Source of the DNA: Verrucomicrobiaceae bacterium
GTDB lineage: Bacteria; Verrucomicrobiota; Verrucomicrobiia; Verrucomicrobiales; Verrucomicrobiaceae
Assembly (NCBI GenBank): GCA_019694165.1
Contig: JAIBCL010000024.1
Span: 1 to 64,000, forward strand
Direction: 5' to 3'
DNA: 64,000 bases
The notes under the pieces were generated by a model. It was not told where the DNA came from. It was given only the letters and a program-made list of their open reading frames with translations, and made no database searches. The position numbers were made by a program, and so were the translations under genes. Positions 34,162-43,097 of this stretch are shown piece after piece (the first letter of the stretch is position 1; every line of letters starts with the position of its first letter).

Positions 34162-34724
34162 GCCGTCGCCGCCGCCTCGCTGAGTTGTTGCTCCACGCAA
34201 TCACGCAGGCTCTGCCTCAGCCGGTGCAGCGCCATCGTCAGCGCCGAGTGCTTCCGATTGAGCCGCGCGCCTATCTCCGCCAGCGGCAGGTCTTCCTCGT
34301 AGCGCAGCCGCACGAGATCACGCGCGCCGGACTCGAGCTTGCCGAGGCAAATGTGCATGGCCGCCATGCGGGCTTCATCGAGATCATCACGCGGTTCCTC
34401 GATCAATGCCTGGTCTGCCAGGTCCGCGATTTGCGCCACCGCGCTCACCGGGCTGCGCTGAATCTTGCGCTGATGGTTGCGCAGCAGGTAGATCGCCACC
34501 GTGCGCAACCATGGGCCGAGCGGCTGGCCGGCATCCAGCTCGCGCAGCTTCCGGTGCGCGACCAGAAAGACTTCCTGGGCGATGTCGTCCGCATCATGCG
34601 GCGTGCCCGCCCGCACTGCCACGCAGGCGCGCACCGCCTTCTGATGCAGCGCCACGAGCCGGGCAAATGCCTCGAGATCACCCTGCTGGGCTTTGCGGAT
34701 CAGGTCTGTCTCGTCGAGCATCAT
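34158..34724 (-). CDS. ECF RNA polymerase sigma factor
   Basis: A 188-residue group-4 sigma factor. Region 2 is DADDIAQEVFLVAHRKLREL (about 44-63) and region 4 is LPLAEIGARLNRKHSALTMA (about 148-167), with the helix-turn-helix. The overall wording matches the ECF subfamily named after Rhodopirellula/Verrucomicrobium. It heads the operon with FecR, DUF1549/DUF1553, DUF1501 and EF-hand genes. It is likely to control that operon and be held by the FecR-like protein. Confidence 0.92.
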   Translation of the reverse strand: MMLDETDLIRKAQQGDLEAFARLVALHQKAVRACVAVRAGTPHDADDIAQEVFLVAHRKLRELDAGQPLGPWLRTVAIYLLRNHQRKIQRSPVSAVAQIADLADQALIEEPRDDLDEARMAAMHICLGKLESGARDLVRLRYEEDLPLAEIGARLNRKHSALTMALHRLRQSLRDCVEQQLSEAAATA

Positions 34725-34811
34725 TGAGGTGCGTGGTCGCTGAAGATTACTGTCACCGATCGAGGAAGTGACACAGAAAGAAAAGGCAGCTTCCTGGCTG
34801 GACGGAGACGG

Positions 34812-34849
34812 TGCCGCATCACAACCCGCCGGCGGGCCGGGATGCGGCA
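34812..34849 (-). terminator. Hairpin behind the Cys-rich gene
   Basis: TGCCGCATC (34812-34820) and GATGCGGCA (34841-34849) form a perfect 9-bp stem, with a 12-bp palindrome CCCGCCGGCGGG (34825-34836) inside the loop. It lies directly after the stop of the minus-strand gene ending at 34857. There is no long T tract, so it may be a weak or factor-aided terminator. It also lies upstream of the ECF sigma gene, whose promoter must sit between here and 34724. Confidence 0.5.
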
Positions 34850-34856
34850 GCGTGAT

Positions 34857-35033
34857 TCAGCGCCGGTGCTCTTTGGCGTTTGGTTTTGCCGTGTCGTCAT
34901 GGGAGCGCCCGCAGCCACACGAGCCGCAGCCGCCTGACTTCTTTTGAGCGGACCGGACCGCGAAGACAAGCGCGGTGATGACGACGACCGCGAGTGCGGC
35001 CCAGGTTTGCCAATCAGTGGTGGTGGTGTTCAT
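34857..35033 (-). CDS. Small Cys-rich single-span membrane protein
   Basis: A 58-residue protein with one membrane helix (WAALAVVVITALVFAVRSA) and a short basic, Cys-rich cytoplasmic tail (KKSGGCGSCGCG). This matches the plan of FeoB-associated or similar Cys-rich membrane proteins that may bind metal or an iron-sulfur cluster. The start ATG at 35033 overlaps the stop of trmD by ATGA (35030-35033), so it is translationally coupled to trmD. No feoB is in the window. Confidence 0.7.
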   Translation of the reverse strand: MNTTTTDWQTWAALAVVVITALVFAVRSAQKKSGGCGSCGCGRSHDDTAKPNAKEHRR

Positions 35034-35722
35034 GGTTTCGGTGAGCCAGGGCCGGCCAGCAAGTCGGGCCGGTTCTGCCGCGTGCGCTCGAGCGCTCGCT
35101 CGTGCTTCCACGCGTTGATCCTGCCGTGGTGGCCGCCGAGCAAAATGTCGGGCACTCTCATGCCGCGGAATTCAGCGGGCTTCGTGTACTGCGGTGCTTC
35201 GAGGATGCCGGAGGGGCCGAAGGATTCGTCGATGGCGCTGTTCTCATCGCCGAGCACGCCGGGGATGAGCCGCACGATGGCGTCCATCACGACGACGGCC
35301 GCGATGGCGCCATTGGTGAGCACATAGTCGCCGATGGAGATTTCTTCATCGACCCAGTGTTCGATGACGCGGTGATCCACACCCTCGTAGTGACCGCAGA
35401 GGATGATGAGATGGCTTTCACCGCCGAGGCGACGCGCGCACGGCTGGTCGAAGCGGCGTCCCTGCGGAGTCATGAGCAGCACGCGGCTGTCCGGCGCGTG
35501 GACTTTTTCCATCGCCGCGAACACCGGCTCGGGGCGGAGCACCATGCCCTGGCCGCCGCCGCAGGGAGTGTCATCGACCTGAAGGTGCCGCCCGAGACCG
35601 AATTCACGCAGATCATGCACGCGCAGATCGAGCAGCTTCTTGTCCTGCGCGCGGCCCATCATGCTCGTGCGCATGGGCGCCGAGACGATCTCGGGAAACA
35701 AGGTGATGACATCGATCTGCAT
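35030..35722 (-). CDS. trmD: tRNA (guanine-N1)-methyltransferase TrmD
   Basis: A 230-residue SPOUT-class enzyme that methylates G37 of tRNAs next to the anticodon. Start MQIDVITLFPEIVSAPM at 35722 matches the family N-terminus. Motifs: RVHDLREFGLGRHLQVDDTP, YGGGxG-type loop CGGGQGMVLRPEPVF, LCGHYEGVDHRVIEH (knot and cofactor region), ISIGDYVLTNGAIAA and GVLGDENSAIDESF. Slightly shorter than the Escherichia coli enzyme. It is not next to rpsP, rimM or rplS as in many bacteria. Confidence 0.96.
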   Translation of the reverse strand: MQIDVITLFPEIVSAPMRTSMMGRAQDKKLLDLRVHDLREFGLGRHLQVDDTPCGGGQGMVLRPEPVFAAMEKVHAPDSRVLLMTPQGRRFDQPCARRLGGESHLIILCGHYEGVDHRVIEHWVDEEISIGDYVLTNGAIAAVVVMDAIVRLIPGVLGDENSAIDESFGPSGILEAPQYTKPAEFRGMRVPDILLGGHHGRINAWKHERALERTRQNRPDLLAGPGSPKP

Positions 35723-35778
35723 CGCGGGCGGACGGTAGCCGTGCCGCGGGTGTGATGCAATGCACGAGCCGGCCCCGC

Positions 35779-36633
35779 TCACTTCCCGAGTTCAAACACG
35801 AATGGCAGGCCCTGGGCCTTCATTGCGTCGCGTTCCTTCCCGAGATACTTGTCGGCGAGGCGAGTGAATCCGCCTTCGGCCCGGAAGCGGGCGAGCGTCT
35901 GGTTGATCTTCGCCTTCAGTTCGGGCTGGCCTTGGGTGAGACCCACGGCCCAGACCTCTTCGCGCAGGGGCGCGAGCAGTGCGCGGGTGGCATCGGGATG
36001 ACGTGCGTGATGGTTCATGATCGAGATTTGATCGTAAATCCACGCGTCCACGCTGCCGTTGATCACTTCGAGCACGCACGCCGGATCGCTGTCGAGACTC
36101 ACCAGCTTCGCCTGCGGCAGTTCCTTGCGCGCCCATGTCTCGCCGGTGGTGCCGAGCCGCACGACGATACGGCTGCCGGCCGTTTTCAGGTCGTCGGCCT
36201 TTTGCACGCGGGAGTTTTTCGATACGAGCACGGCCAGGCCGTTCTTCACGTAGGGATCGGAGAAGTCGATGGACTGCCGTCTCTCGTCGGTGGCCGTCAT
36301 CGACGAGATGATGAGGTCGATGCTGCCGGTCTTCAGGGCTGTGATCAGGCCGTCGAACTTGATGTTCCGAAACTCGGGCTCGCGGCCCAGCGTGGTCGCG
36401 ATCTCGCGCCCGATTTCCACGCTCACGCCGGTGATCTGGCCCTTGTCATCGACGAACTCGAACGGCGGATACTCAGCCTCCATGCCGATGACGAGCTTCG
36501 GCACGGGCGGGGGTGACGCCGCAGCAGCCGTTCCGCCGCGGATGCCGGGGGCGGACTTTTCTCCGCAGGAACCCACGAGCAATGAGGCGAAGGCGGCCAG
36601 CAGAGAGAGCAGGGTGCGGATTCGGAGCGGCAT
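35779..36633 (-). CDS. Amino-acid-type ABC transporter solute-binding lipoprotein
   Basis: A 284-residue periplasmic binding protein (family 3). Lipobox LLVGSC (Cys23). The binding domain starts VPKLVIGMEAEYPPFEFVDD and continues ITGVSVEIGREIATTLG, LITALKTGSIDLIISSMTAT and DERRQSIDFSDPYVKNGLAV, all classic. The Arg in TATDERR usually binds the ligand carboxylate, so a polar amino acid ligand is plausible. No permease or ATPase gene adjoins it; it may be recruited by a transporter elsewhere. Confidence 0.92.
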   Translation of the reverse strand: MPLRIRTLLSLLAAFASLLVGSCGEKSAPGIRGGTAAAASPPPVPKLVIGMEAEYPPFEFVDDKGQITGVSVEIGREIATTLGREPEFRNIKFDGLITALKTGSIDLIISSMTATDERRQSIDFSDPYVKNGLAVLVSKNSRVQKADDLKTAGSRIVVRLGTTGETWARKELPQAKLVSLDSDPACVLEVINGSVDAWIYDQISIMNHHARHPDATRALLAPLREEVWAVGLTQGQPELKAKINQTLARFRAEGGFTRLADKYLGKERDAMKAQGLPFVFELGK

Positions 36634-36689
36634 GTTGGCGATTCAGATGATGTGCGGGACCGTGTTGCCGGGCCGGAAGCGCTTGCCCG

Positions 36690-38135
36690 CTACGGGGCGA
36701 GGTGACTCAGGCCGCTGGCTTGTTCGAACGCGTGGGCGACGCGCAGCATGGTCACTTCGTCAAGCGCCTTGCCGATGATCTGGATGCCGACCGGCAGCTT
36801 CTTGCCGCCTTCTTCGGCGAAGCCGCTGGGCACGCTCATGGCAGGGAGCCCGGCGAGGTTGGCGGGAATGGTGAAAACATCTTCGAGGTATGCCTGGAGC
36901 GGATTGTTTTTCAGCTCGCCCATCTTGTGCGCCGGCGATGGTGCGGTGGGGGAGACGATGACATCCACTTTTTGAAACGCCTCTTCAAAATCGCGGCGGA
37001 TCAGGGTGCGTGCGCGCTGGGCCTTGAGGTAGTAGGCGTCATAGTAGCCGGAGCTGAGCACGTAGGTGCCCAGCAGGATGCGGCGCTTCACCTCGGGACC
37101 AAACCCTTCGGCGCGGCTGCTGAAGTAGTGATCGAGGATGTCGGTGGCGTTCGCCGTGCGGTGGCCGTAGCGCACGCCGTCGAAGCGCGCCAGATTTGCG
37201 GACGCCTCGGCGGGCGCGAGGATGTAATAGGTGGAGACGCCGGCATCGGTGTGCGGCAGGCTGATCTCCTCGACGCGCGCGCCCAGGGATTCGAGCGTCT
37301 TGATGGCGGCTCGGACGGCATCGGCGACGGCGGGGTGGATGCCGGAGATGAAATACTCCTTCGGCAGGCCGATCCGCAACCCCTTGATGTCACGGCCCAG
37401 CGCGGCGGCAAAATCCGGCACGGGCTCGTTTAACGAGGTGGAGTCGAGCGGATCGTGACCGCAGAGATGATTGAGCACGAGCGCGGAGTCCTCCACGGTC
37501 TTGGTGAGCGTGCCGATCTGGTCGAGAGACGACGCGAAGGCGACGAGGCCGAAGCGCGACACGCGGCCATACGTGGGCTTCACACCGACGACGCCGCAAA
37601 GCGCTGCCGGCTGGCGGATCGAGCCGCCGGTGTCCGAGCCGAGCGCCGCGATCGCGGTGGCGGATGCGACGGACGACGCGCTGCCGCCGCTGGAGCCACC
37701 GGGGATGCGGTCGAGGTCCCAAGGATTGCGGGTGACGCCGAGCGCCGAGTTTTCCGTGCTCGATCCCATGGCGAACTCATCCATGTTCAGGCGGCCGAAT
37801 GGCAAGGCCCCACCGGCGCGGAGTTGCCTGATGGACGTGGCGTCATAGGGCGAGCGGTAGTTCTCGGCGAGGATTTTCGAGCCACACGTACAGGGCTGGC
37901 CGGTGACGTTGATGTTGTCTTTGATGGCGATGGGGACGCCGCCGAGGGGCAGGGAAGTGTCCGTCTGCTCCGCTTCGGTGACCGCGGCATCGACGTCCCA
38001 CGAGAGATAGGCCCCTACGGACGGGTTCTTTGCCTCGATGGCGGCGGCGAGATCGCGGATGATGTCGGCGGGAGAGATTTCGCGCGCGGCGAGGCGGCGG
38101 CGGAGGGAGGCGAGGGTTTCGTTGGCGAGGGACAC
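36690..38135 (-). CDS. gatA: Asp-tRNA(Asn)/Glu-tRNA(Gln) amidotransferase subunit A
   Basis: A 481-residue amidase-signature enzyme that releases ammonia from glutamine to amidate misacylated Glu-tRNA(Gln) or Asp-tRNA(Asn). The catalytic Lys is in GVPIAIKDNINV (about residue 75). The Ser pair is in PGGSSGGSASSVAS and DTGGSIRQPAALCGVVG. The C-terminus, IPANLAGLPAMSVPSGFAEE and GIQIIGKALDE, is normal. Length matches GatA. gatC is upstream on the same strand; gatB is not in the window. Confidence 0.95.
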   Translation of the reverse strand: MSLANETLASLRRRLAAREISPADIIRDLAAAIEAKNPSVGAYLSWDVDAAVTEAEQTDTSLPLGGVPIAIKDNINVTGQPCTCGSKILAENYRSPYDATSIRQLRAGGALPFGRLNMDEFAMGSSTENSALGVTRNPWDLDRIPGGSSGGSASSVASATAIAALGSDTGGSIRQPAALCGVVGVKPTYGRVSRFGLVAFASSLDQIGTLTKTVEDSALVLNHLCGHDPLDSTSLNEPVPDFAAALGRDIKGLRIGLPKEYFISGIHPAVADAVRAAIKTLESLGARVEEISLPHTDAGVSTYYILAPAEASANLARFDGVRYGHRTANATDILDHYFSSRAEGFGPEVKRRILLGTYVLSSGYYDAYYLKAQRARTLIRRDFEEAFQKVDVIVSPTAPSPAHKMGELKNNPLQAYLEDVFTIPANLAGLPAMSVPSGFAEEGGKKLPVGIQIIGKALDEVTMLRVAHAFEQASGLSHLAP

Positions 38136-38214
38136 GAGGGGAAGGTTTCAGAATTCAAATTTCAGATTTCAAATCGAGCGGGACCGAAGGCCGGGTGCTC
38201 GACCGTGAGGCGCG

Positions 38215-38502
38215 TCACTCGACGACTTTGGGGATCTGAAACTGGTGGTGGCTGGACTTCGGGGCGTTGGCGAGGGCCTGATCCTGGGTGAATGACGGGC
38301 GCGACTCGTCACGGCGCATGACATTGTGCACCGGCATCGCGTGCGCGGTGGGTTCGACAGAGCCGAGGTCGTAGCGGGCGAGCACGTCCATGTAGTCGAG
38401 GATCTTGCCGAGCTGCGATTCGTAGAGCGCGGCTTCATCGGGGGTGAGCTTGAGCCGCGCGAGTGAGGCGGCTTTCTGGATGTCGATGGCGTGGGCGGAC
38501 AT
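38215..38502 (-). CDS. gatC: Asp-tRNA(Asn)/Glu-tRNA(Gln) amidotransferase subunit C
   Basis: A 95-residue helper subunit of GatCAB. Recognisable wording: IQKAASLARLKLTPDEAALY, QLGKILDYMDVLARYDLGSV and the end RDDE-type stretch NVMRRDESRPSF. It lies 79 bp upstream of gatA on the same strand, the usual order. The intervening bases hold an AT-rich stretch (TTCAAATTTCAGATTTCAAA) of no clear function. Confidence 0.93.
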   Translation of the reverse strand: MSAHAIDIQKAASLARLKLTPDEAALYESQLGKILDYMDVLARYDLGSVEPTAHAMPVHNVMRRDESRPSFTQDQALANAPKSSHHQFQIPKVVE

Positions 38503-38587
38503 GGGTGGCTAATGGAGGAGCGGCGGCAGTTTTGTCAACGGCGGTCGTAGCAAGCGTCGAGTCCGGTACGGGCCGCCGCTGCAAATG

Positions 38588-38625
38588 ACAACGCTCACGG
38601 CGCTGGAAGGCACCGTGAGCGTTGT
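38588..38625 (-). terminator. Strong intrinsic hairpin between a membrane-protein gene and gatC
   Basis: ACAACGCTCACGG (38588-38600) and CCGTGAGCGTTGT (38613-38625) form a perfect 13-bp stem with a 12-nt loop. It lies 31 bp after the stop of the minus-strand gene ending at 38657 and before the gatC start, so it should terminate that gene's transcript. The bases after it on the minus strand (CATTTGC) are only weakly T-rich. Confidence 0.7.
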
Positions 38626-38656
38626 TCGGGAGGAGGGGCTTTTGTTGGGGGGAGGA

Positions 38657-39034
38657 TCAGTGGAAGAAGTGCAGGAACTGGTTCAGCCAGCCGGCGATGC
38701 CAACGATGCCAATGCCGAACAACCCGAGTTCACCCATCAGCAGGAGGCGCCGGCGCTTGATCGCGATCTGCTGCTGCAGCGGCAGCTCGCCGACGTGTCG
38801 GTTGCGGGGGAGCGGCATGTCGGTGTCGTACGGCGGGATCATGTCGATGCGCGCGAGGTGCCGCTGTTTCGCCACGCGTGGAGCGGCGGTGATGAGGCAT
38901 TCGAGGCGGTGGATTTCCTCGTGAATGTCCTTCTTTCGATCGGCAAGCCGTGCCTTGCGGTCACGGGTGGATTCGCGGGCGAGGTCGCGCCCGTTGTTTG
39001 GGCGGCGTGAGGGCATGCGCTTGTTGGCAGCCAT
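38657..39034 (-). CDS. Small basic protein with C-terminal membrane helix
   Basis: A 125-residue protein. The first 45 residues are strongly charged (RPNNGRDLARESTRDRKARL), followed by helical EEIHRLECLITAAPRVAK. The C-terminus is a membrane helix (LLLMGELGLFGIGIVGIAGW). No family is recognised. It follows the coiled-coil gene at 39101 on the same strand with a 66-bp gap; both are tail-anchored-like, so they may act together. Confidence 0.65.
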   Translation of the reverse strand: MAANKRMPSRRPNNGRDLARESTRDRKARLADRKKDIHEEIHRLECLITAAPRVAKQRHLARIDMIPPYDTDMPLPRNRHVGELPLQQQIAIKRRRLLLMGELGLFGIGIVGIAGWLNQFLHFFH

Positions 39035-39100
39035 ATGCGGGAAGGGGCCGGGGGTTGAGGGGGATGGTGTGACGAAGATGACGAATGGCGGGCGGGCCGG

Positions 39101-39763
39101 TCAGAACATCAGCTTCGCGAGCACGAGGGCCACGAGGATGGTGCCGATGAGCGGCAGCGTGAAGGCAAGTCCGCGGCGGAACCACGCGCCAGTGTCGTCT
39201 TCGACAAAGCTTGAGGCGGCGGTGCCGCGGGCGTCGTCGATGATGATCGGCGCGCTGTCCCCTGGACGGGCGGCCGCCACCCGGCGGGTGCCTTTCGCGT
39301 AGTCGTTGCCAGCGTCTTCCACGGCGGCCAGCGCATGGTCCAGCTCGGCATCGACCTGTTCGCGATTCCACTTTTCGGGCTGGAGGCTGCGCAGCACGTC
39401 GAGATGCCGGGTGAAGGATTCCTTCGTGATGGACAGTTCCTCGACGAGCTTTTGCGCATCGTAGAGTTCGCGGTCGAGCGTGGAGACGGAACGCGTGAGC
39501 TTGTCCGTGAGGTCGCGTTTGCCGGAGACGAAGCGTTCCTGCTTCAATCGGAGCACTTCGAGGTGCTGCTTCTGACGCTCGATCTCCTCGGCCTCATGAC
39601 GGAGGCTGGCGAGGCGCTCCTGGGCTTCCTTCACCTTCGCATCGACGTTGTCGAGCGATCCTGGGGCACGTCCGTCGAGAAACTCGTCGGCTTGGTCAAA
39701 CACAAACACATCTTCTTCGTGAGTAGAAGACGGAGCGGGGAGCGTGGCTGATCTTCTGGGCAT
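39101..39763 (-). CDS. Coiled-coil protein with C-terminal membrane helix
   Basis: A 220-residue protein. A long coiled coil fills about 38-135 (VDAKVKEAQERLASLRHEAE, DKLTRSVSTLDRELYDAQKL). A short disordered part follows, then a C-terminal membrane helix (LAFTLPLIGTILVALVLAKL). Tail-anchored topology with the coil in the cytoplasm is likely. No family recognised. It lies 41 bp downstream of the permease-like gene on the same strand. Confidence 0.7.
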   Translation of the reverse strand: MPRRSATLPAPSSTHEEDVFVFDQADEFLDGRAPGSLDNVDAKVKEAQERLASLRHEAEEIERQKQHLEVLRLKQERFVSGKRDLTDKLTRSVSTLDRELYDAQKLVEELSITKESFTRHLDVLRSLQPEKWNREQVDAELDHALAAVEDAGNDYAKGTRRVAAARPGDSAPIIIDDARGTAASSFVEDDTGAWFRRGLAFTLPLIGTILVALVLAKLMF

Positions 39764-39804
39764 GGCGGTCGCGAGAGTATTTTTGAATTTTCACGACCTT
39801 TATA

Positions 39805-41544
39805 TTACAGGTTTGTTAAATACACCAGCTTTTTCGTGTTTCTTTTTGCAATTCCATACGGCAACGCTCCAAAAACCATCGACACCAGCGCCAGTCCGCT
39901 GAGCGCGGTACATTCCCAGCGCCCCACATTCACCGGTCTGGCCGGCAGCCCGATTACCTCGGGGCGCAGCTCGGCAAGCGCCGGCACGATGAGCACGCCG
40001 ATGCCGGTGAGAATGTAGAGAAAGCTCGATATCAAACACAACGTGCCGCCGAAGCCGGACACGATCTTGGCGGGATTCTGCTCGCGGAAGTTCGGCAGCA
40101 GCGTGCCGAGCGCGAGCGCCAGCGCCGTGAGGCCGTAGCTGAGGATCGTCATCGCGGTGACAAAGAAAAGTATCCGGTGCCAGGGCAGCGAGATGGTGAT
40201 GCTGGAGACGAGGATGAGCGTCGTGGTCAGCAGCGCCATCACCGAGCCGTTCAGCCGCAGCTTCAGCACGAGCATCCGTTCCATGGGCACCGGCGAGAGG
40301 CCGAGAATCCACAGCCGCTGGCCTTCGAGGCTGAACTGCGGAAAAATGAAGCGCGTGGTCAGAGTCGAGATCGAGAGGCAGCAAACCATCAGGTTAAGGT
40401 AGCTGAGCACCACGCTCCAGAGGGGATCCCCCAGATCGTAGCCGAGCCGGCGCAGGTTCGAGGTGTAGAAAAAGAGCAGCCCGAAAATGAGCGCGCTTTG
40501 CCCCCACTGCGCAGGTTCGCGGAGAAAGGTGCGGATGTCCTTTGACAACATCGCGCACGACGCGCGGTCGAAGCCGAGCAGCCGCATGAAGCGCGGCGCA
40601 GCCTCTGCCACCGGCGACTGGCGGAACCATGCCGCGGCGGCATCGTTCACCCGCTTGAAGCCCCCCGCCGCCATCATGCGGTTCCACGAAGGATAAAACC
40701 AGCGCGCCGCCAGCCAGCCCGTAACCAGCAGGGATACGAGCGCGTGGCTGAGCAGCACGAGATTGAAGAACAAGGCCCGCTGTGCCATCGGCCGGCCCGA
40801 GGCAAGGATCGCCTCGGACACCCACGAACTCGGCAGCAGCGGATGCGTGCAGATTTGCGTGTGCTTGAGAATCTGGTTCACATTTCCAGCGATGTCCCCG
40901 GGTGTGAGCATCAGCTCGGAGGTGAACCACACCTGATACACCACCGGCACGAAAACCGCCGTCGCGAGGATGCCCGCCGGCCACCACCACCAGCGTCGCG
41001 CCCAGCGCACGACGGCCAGCAGCAGCCAGGTGCTCAGATTCGCCGAGATCGTCACGAGGCAGAGCAGCGCCGGCATGTTCGCCAGGTAGAACCACATTCC
41101 TGCGTCGAACATCCGGCCGAGCGCGGCGAGGATGGGCGCGCTTAGGACCACCAGCCCCCAGCTCGCGAGGAGCATTCCCTCGATCGTCTTCCACAGCACA
41201 AGGCTGCGCGCCGGGATCGGCAGCGCCACCTGCCAGCCCGTCTCGCGTTTACGGAACAGGCCCATGCCGGTGATGGTGGCGTTCGAGATCACCAGCATCA
41301 CGAAGAAGAAAAAGAACAGCAGAAACACCAGCCGCTCGGTCAGCAGCGGGCCGAGCAGCGGCAGCTTGTGCACGAACTCGATCCCGCGCGCCACCAGCAG
41401 ATACGACGCCACCGCATACACGCCGAGAAAGGCGGCAATGGTAACACTCAACAGCCGGTTCTCCCTCATGCCGATGCGCCCCCGGTGCAGCAGCGCCCAG
41501 TATTGAGCGCGGGCGAGCAGCAGTGTGGCACGGGCGGTGGTCAT
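39805..41544 (-). CDS. Large multi-span membrane protein, ABC-2-type permease-like
   Basis: A 579-residue protein with about 12 hydrophobic segments, among them LVFLLFFFFFVMLVISNATI, ILFFVTAMTILSYGLTALAL and SGLALVSMVFGALPYGIA. Size and spacing resemble the large ABC-2 or ABC-exporter permeases whose ATPase is coded separately. RFIFPQFSLEGQRLWIL and GLSPVPMERMLVLKL resemble the conserved amphipathic region of such permeases. No ATPase gene is beside it; the LolD-like ATPase at 21.2 kb is not an obvious partner. Export role is an inference. Confidence 0.7.
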   Translation of the reverse strand: MTTARATLLLARAQYWALLHRGRIGMRENRLLSVTIAAFLGVYAVASYLLVARGIEFVHKLPLLGPLLTERLVFLLFFFFFVMLVISNATITGMGLFRKRETGWQVALPIPARSLVLWKTIEGMLLASWGLVVLSAPILAALGRMFDAGMWFYLANMPALLCLVTISANLSTWLLLAVVRWARRWWWWPAGILATAVFVPVVYQVWFTSELMLTPGDIAGNVNQILKHTQICTHPLLPSSWVSEAILASGRPMAQRALFFNLVLLSHALVSLLVTGWLAARWFYPSWNRMMAAGGFKRVNDAAAAWFRQSPVAEAAPRFMRLLGFDRASCAMLSKDIRTFLREPAQWGQSALIFGLLFFYTSNLRRLGYDLGDPLWSVVLSYLNLMVCCLSISTLTTRFIFPQFSLEGQRLWILGLSPVPMERMLVLKLRLNGSVMALLTTTLILVSSITISLPWHRILFFVTAMTILSYGLTALALALGTLLPNFREQNPAKIVSGFGGTLCLISSFLYILTGIGVLIVPALAELRPEVIGLPARPVNVGRWECTALSGLALVSMVFGALPYGIAKRNTKKLVYLTNL

Positions 41545-41705
41545 CGGCGGGATGGTTGATGGCTCAGATCGTTCTCTTCCTTCTACGCGAACTCGTCCAG
41601 TGAACCACCGTCCCGTTCAAACAGACGTGAACAAACGATCCCGCTCGAAACCAGTTGTTCATTCTTCATTTGCGCGTCTCCATTTCCCGCATCCCAAACT
41701 CTCCT

Positions 41706-42944
41706 CTACCTTCCCAGTCTTACGGCCACCAGCTTCTCGCCGTCGCGCACAAAGAGCACGCCGTTTGAATACGCAGGATACGAACGGTGACCGGCCCGCA
41801 GGATCTGGGCGGTGGCGATCTGCTCGAATTTTCCCGGCGACGCCTTTGCGATCCAGAGTTCGCCCTCCTCCGTCACACACAGGAGCTTGTCATGCACCAT
41901 GAGCAGTGTGCCGCCGGGCACGCGCGGGGAGTCCCACTTGAGTTTGCCATCGTTGAGGTCGATGCAGCGCAGCGTCTGGCCGCGCTCCTGGCGTCCCGTG
42001 AAGCCGTAAAGATGATGGTCGGCGAAGACCGGCGTGCTGTAGTGGCTCTCGAAGAGGCCGCGCGCGAGCGGAGCGCCCTCGAAGGGGGCGTCCTCCGGCT
42101 CCAGTGTCCAAACGCTGCCGCCCACACCGTACTCGGCGGACAGAAAGTAGTCGCCTTCGCCGATGGCGATGGGCGTGGCGGCATTCACCGAAGCATCCAT
42201 ATCGGAGCGCAGCCGCGTGTGATGCCGCACCGCGCCGGTGGCGGCTTCCAACGACCACAGATCGTTGCGCATCCAGCACAGCAGACGCGGCGTTTTTGGA
42301 TCACCATAGGCGACGGGTGACGAGTAACCGGCCTCGTCCTCCACGCTCTGCCACACGACCTCGCCGGACTTCGCATCGAGTGCGACGACACCCGCCGGCT
42401 TGCCGCCGCGTTTGCCGCCAGGCGTGATGATGACCTTGCCGCCGACCACGAGCGGCGCACACGCGCGGCCGAAAAATCCCTGCGGCGAGCCGGCGTCCGC
42501 GCGCGAGTCGTAGCTCCACAGCAGCTTGCCCGTCTTGAAATCGAGCGCGTACAACATGCCGTCAGCGCCGTGCGCGAATACGAGCCCGCCTGCGACGGCC
42601 GGCGTGGCACGCGGACCGTTGTCGAATCCAAAGCTGTCGCGGTAATCGGTCGGCGCCGAGAATTTCCATCGCTGCGTGCCATCGCTTGCGTCGAGCGCTT
42701 CGACGAGCACTTCATCACCACTGCGGTGGAAGATGACGACCTTGCCATCTGCCACGGTGGGCCCGGCGAATCCGGAGCCGATTTTTTTTTGCCAAAGCGT
42801 CTTCGGCTCTGCATCGGGTTTGTCCGGCAGCGCCGCCTCGCTCTCGGCGGCCAGTCCATTGCGCGTGGGGCCGAGGAATTGCGGCCAGTCGGCGGCAGGT
42901 GACAACGACGTGAGTGCGAGCAGGAGCGCGAGCGGTTTCAACAT
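41706..42944 (-). CDS. PQQ-type beta-propeller exported protein 2
   Basis: A 412-residue protein with signal peptide MLKPLALLLALTSLSPAA and mature start DWPQFLGPTRNGLAA, the same hallmark as the gene at 24253. Propeller blades recur: PTVADGKVVIFHRSGDEVLV, LYALDFKTGKLLWSYDS, VVALDAKSGEVVWQSVEDEA, RCIDLNDGKLKWDSPRVPGG and LLCVTEEGELWIAKASPGK. The start at 42944 opens the signal peptide; the frame continues upstream without signal. Divergent from the ubiquitin-like operon, with about 150 bp between. Confidence 0.88.
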   Translation of the reverse strand: MLKPLALLLALTSLSPAADWPQFLGPTRNGLAAESEAALPDKPDAEPKTLWQKKIGSGFAGPTVADGKVVIFHRSGDEVLVEALDASDGTQRWKFSAPTDYRDSFGFDNGPRATPAVAGGLVFAHGADGMLYALDFKTGKLLWSYDSRADAGSPQGFFGRACAPLVVGGKVIITPGGKRGGKPAGVVALDAKSGEVVWQSVEDEAGYSSPVAYGDPKTPRLLCWMRNDLWSLEAATGAVRHHTRLRSDMDASVNAATPIAIGEGDYFLSAEYGVGGSVWTLEPEDAPFEGAPLARGLFESHYSTPVFADHHLYGFTGRQERGQTLRCIDLNDGKLKWDSPRVPGGTLLMVHDKLLCVTEEGELWIAKASPGKFEQIATAQILRAGHRSYPAYSNGVLFVRDGEKLVAVRLGR

Positions 42945-43097
42945 GCGCCGAGGTTGGTGCCGGCGGCGCGGGCGGTCAAGCACGCCGCGGGTCCGCACGC
43001 TCACGCGGATGCAGTTTGCGAAAAATGGTGATCGAGACCCTTCAATCGCGGGATTCGCGGGGGGACGTGTTTGAATTTGGAAAATCGAAATCCGGTC

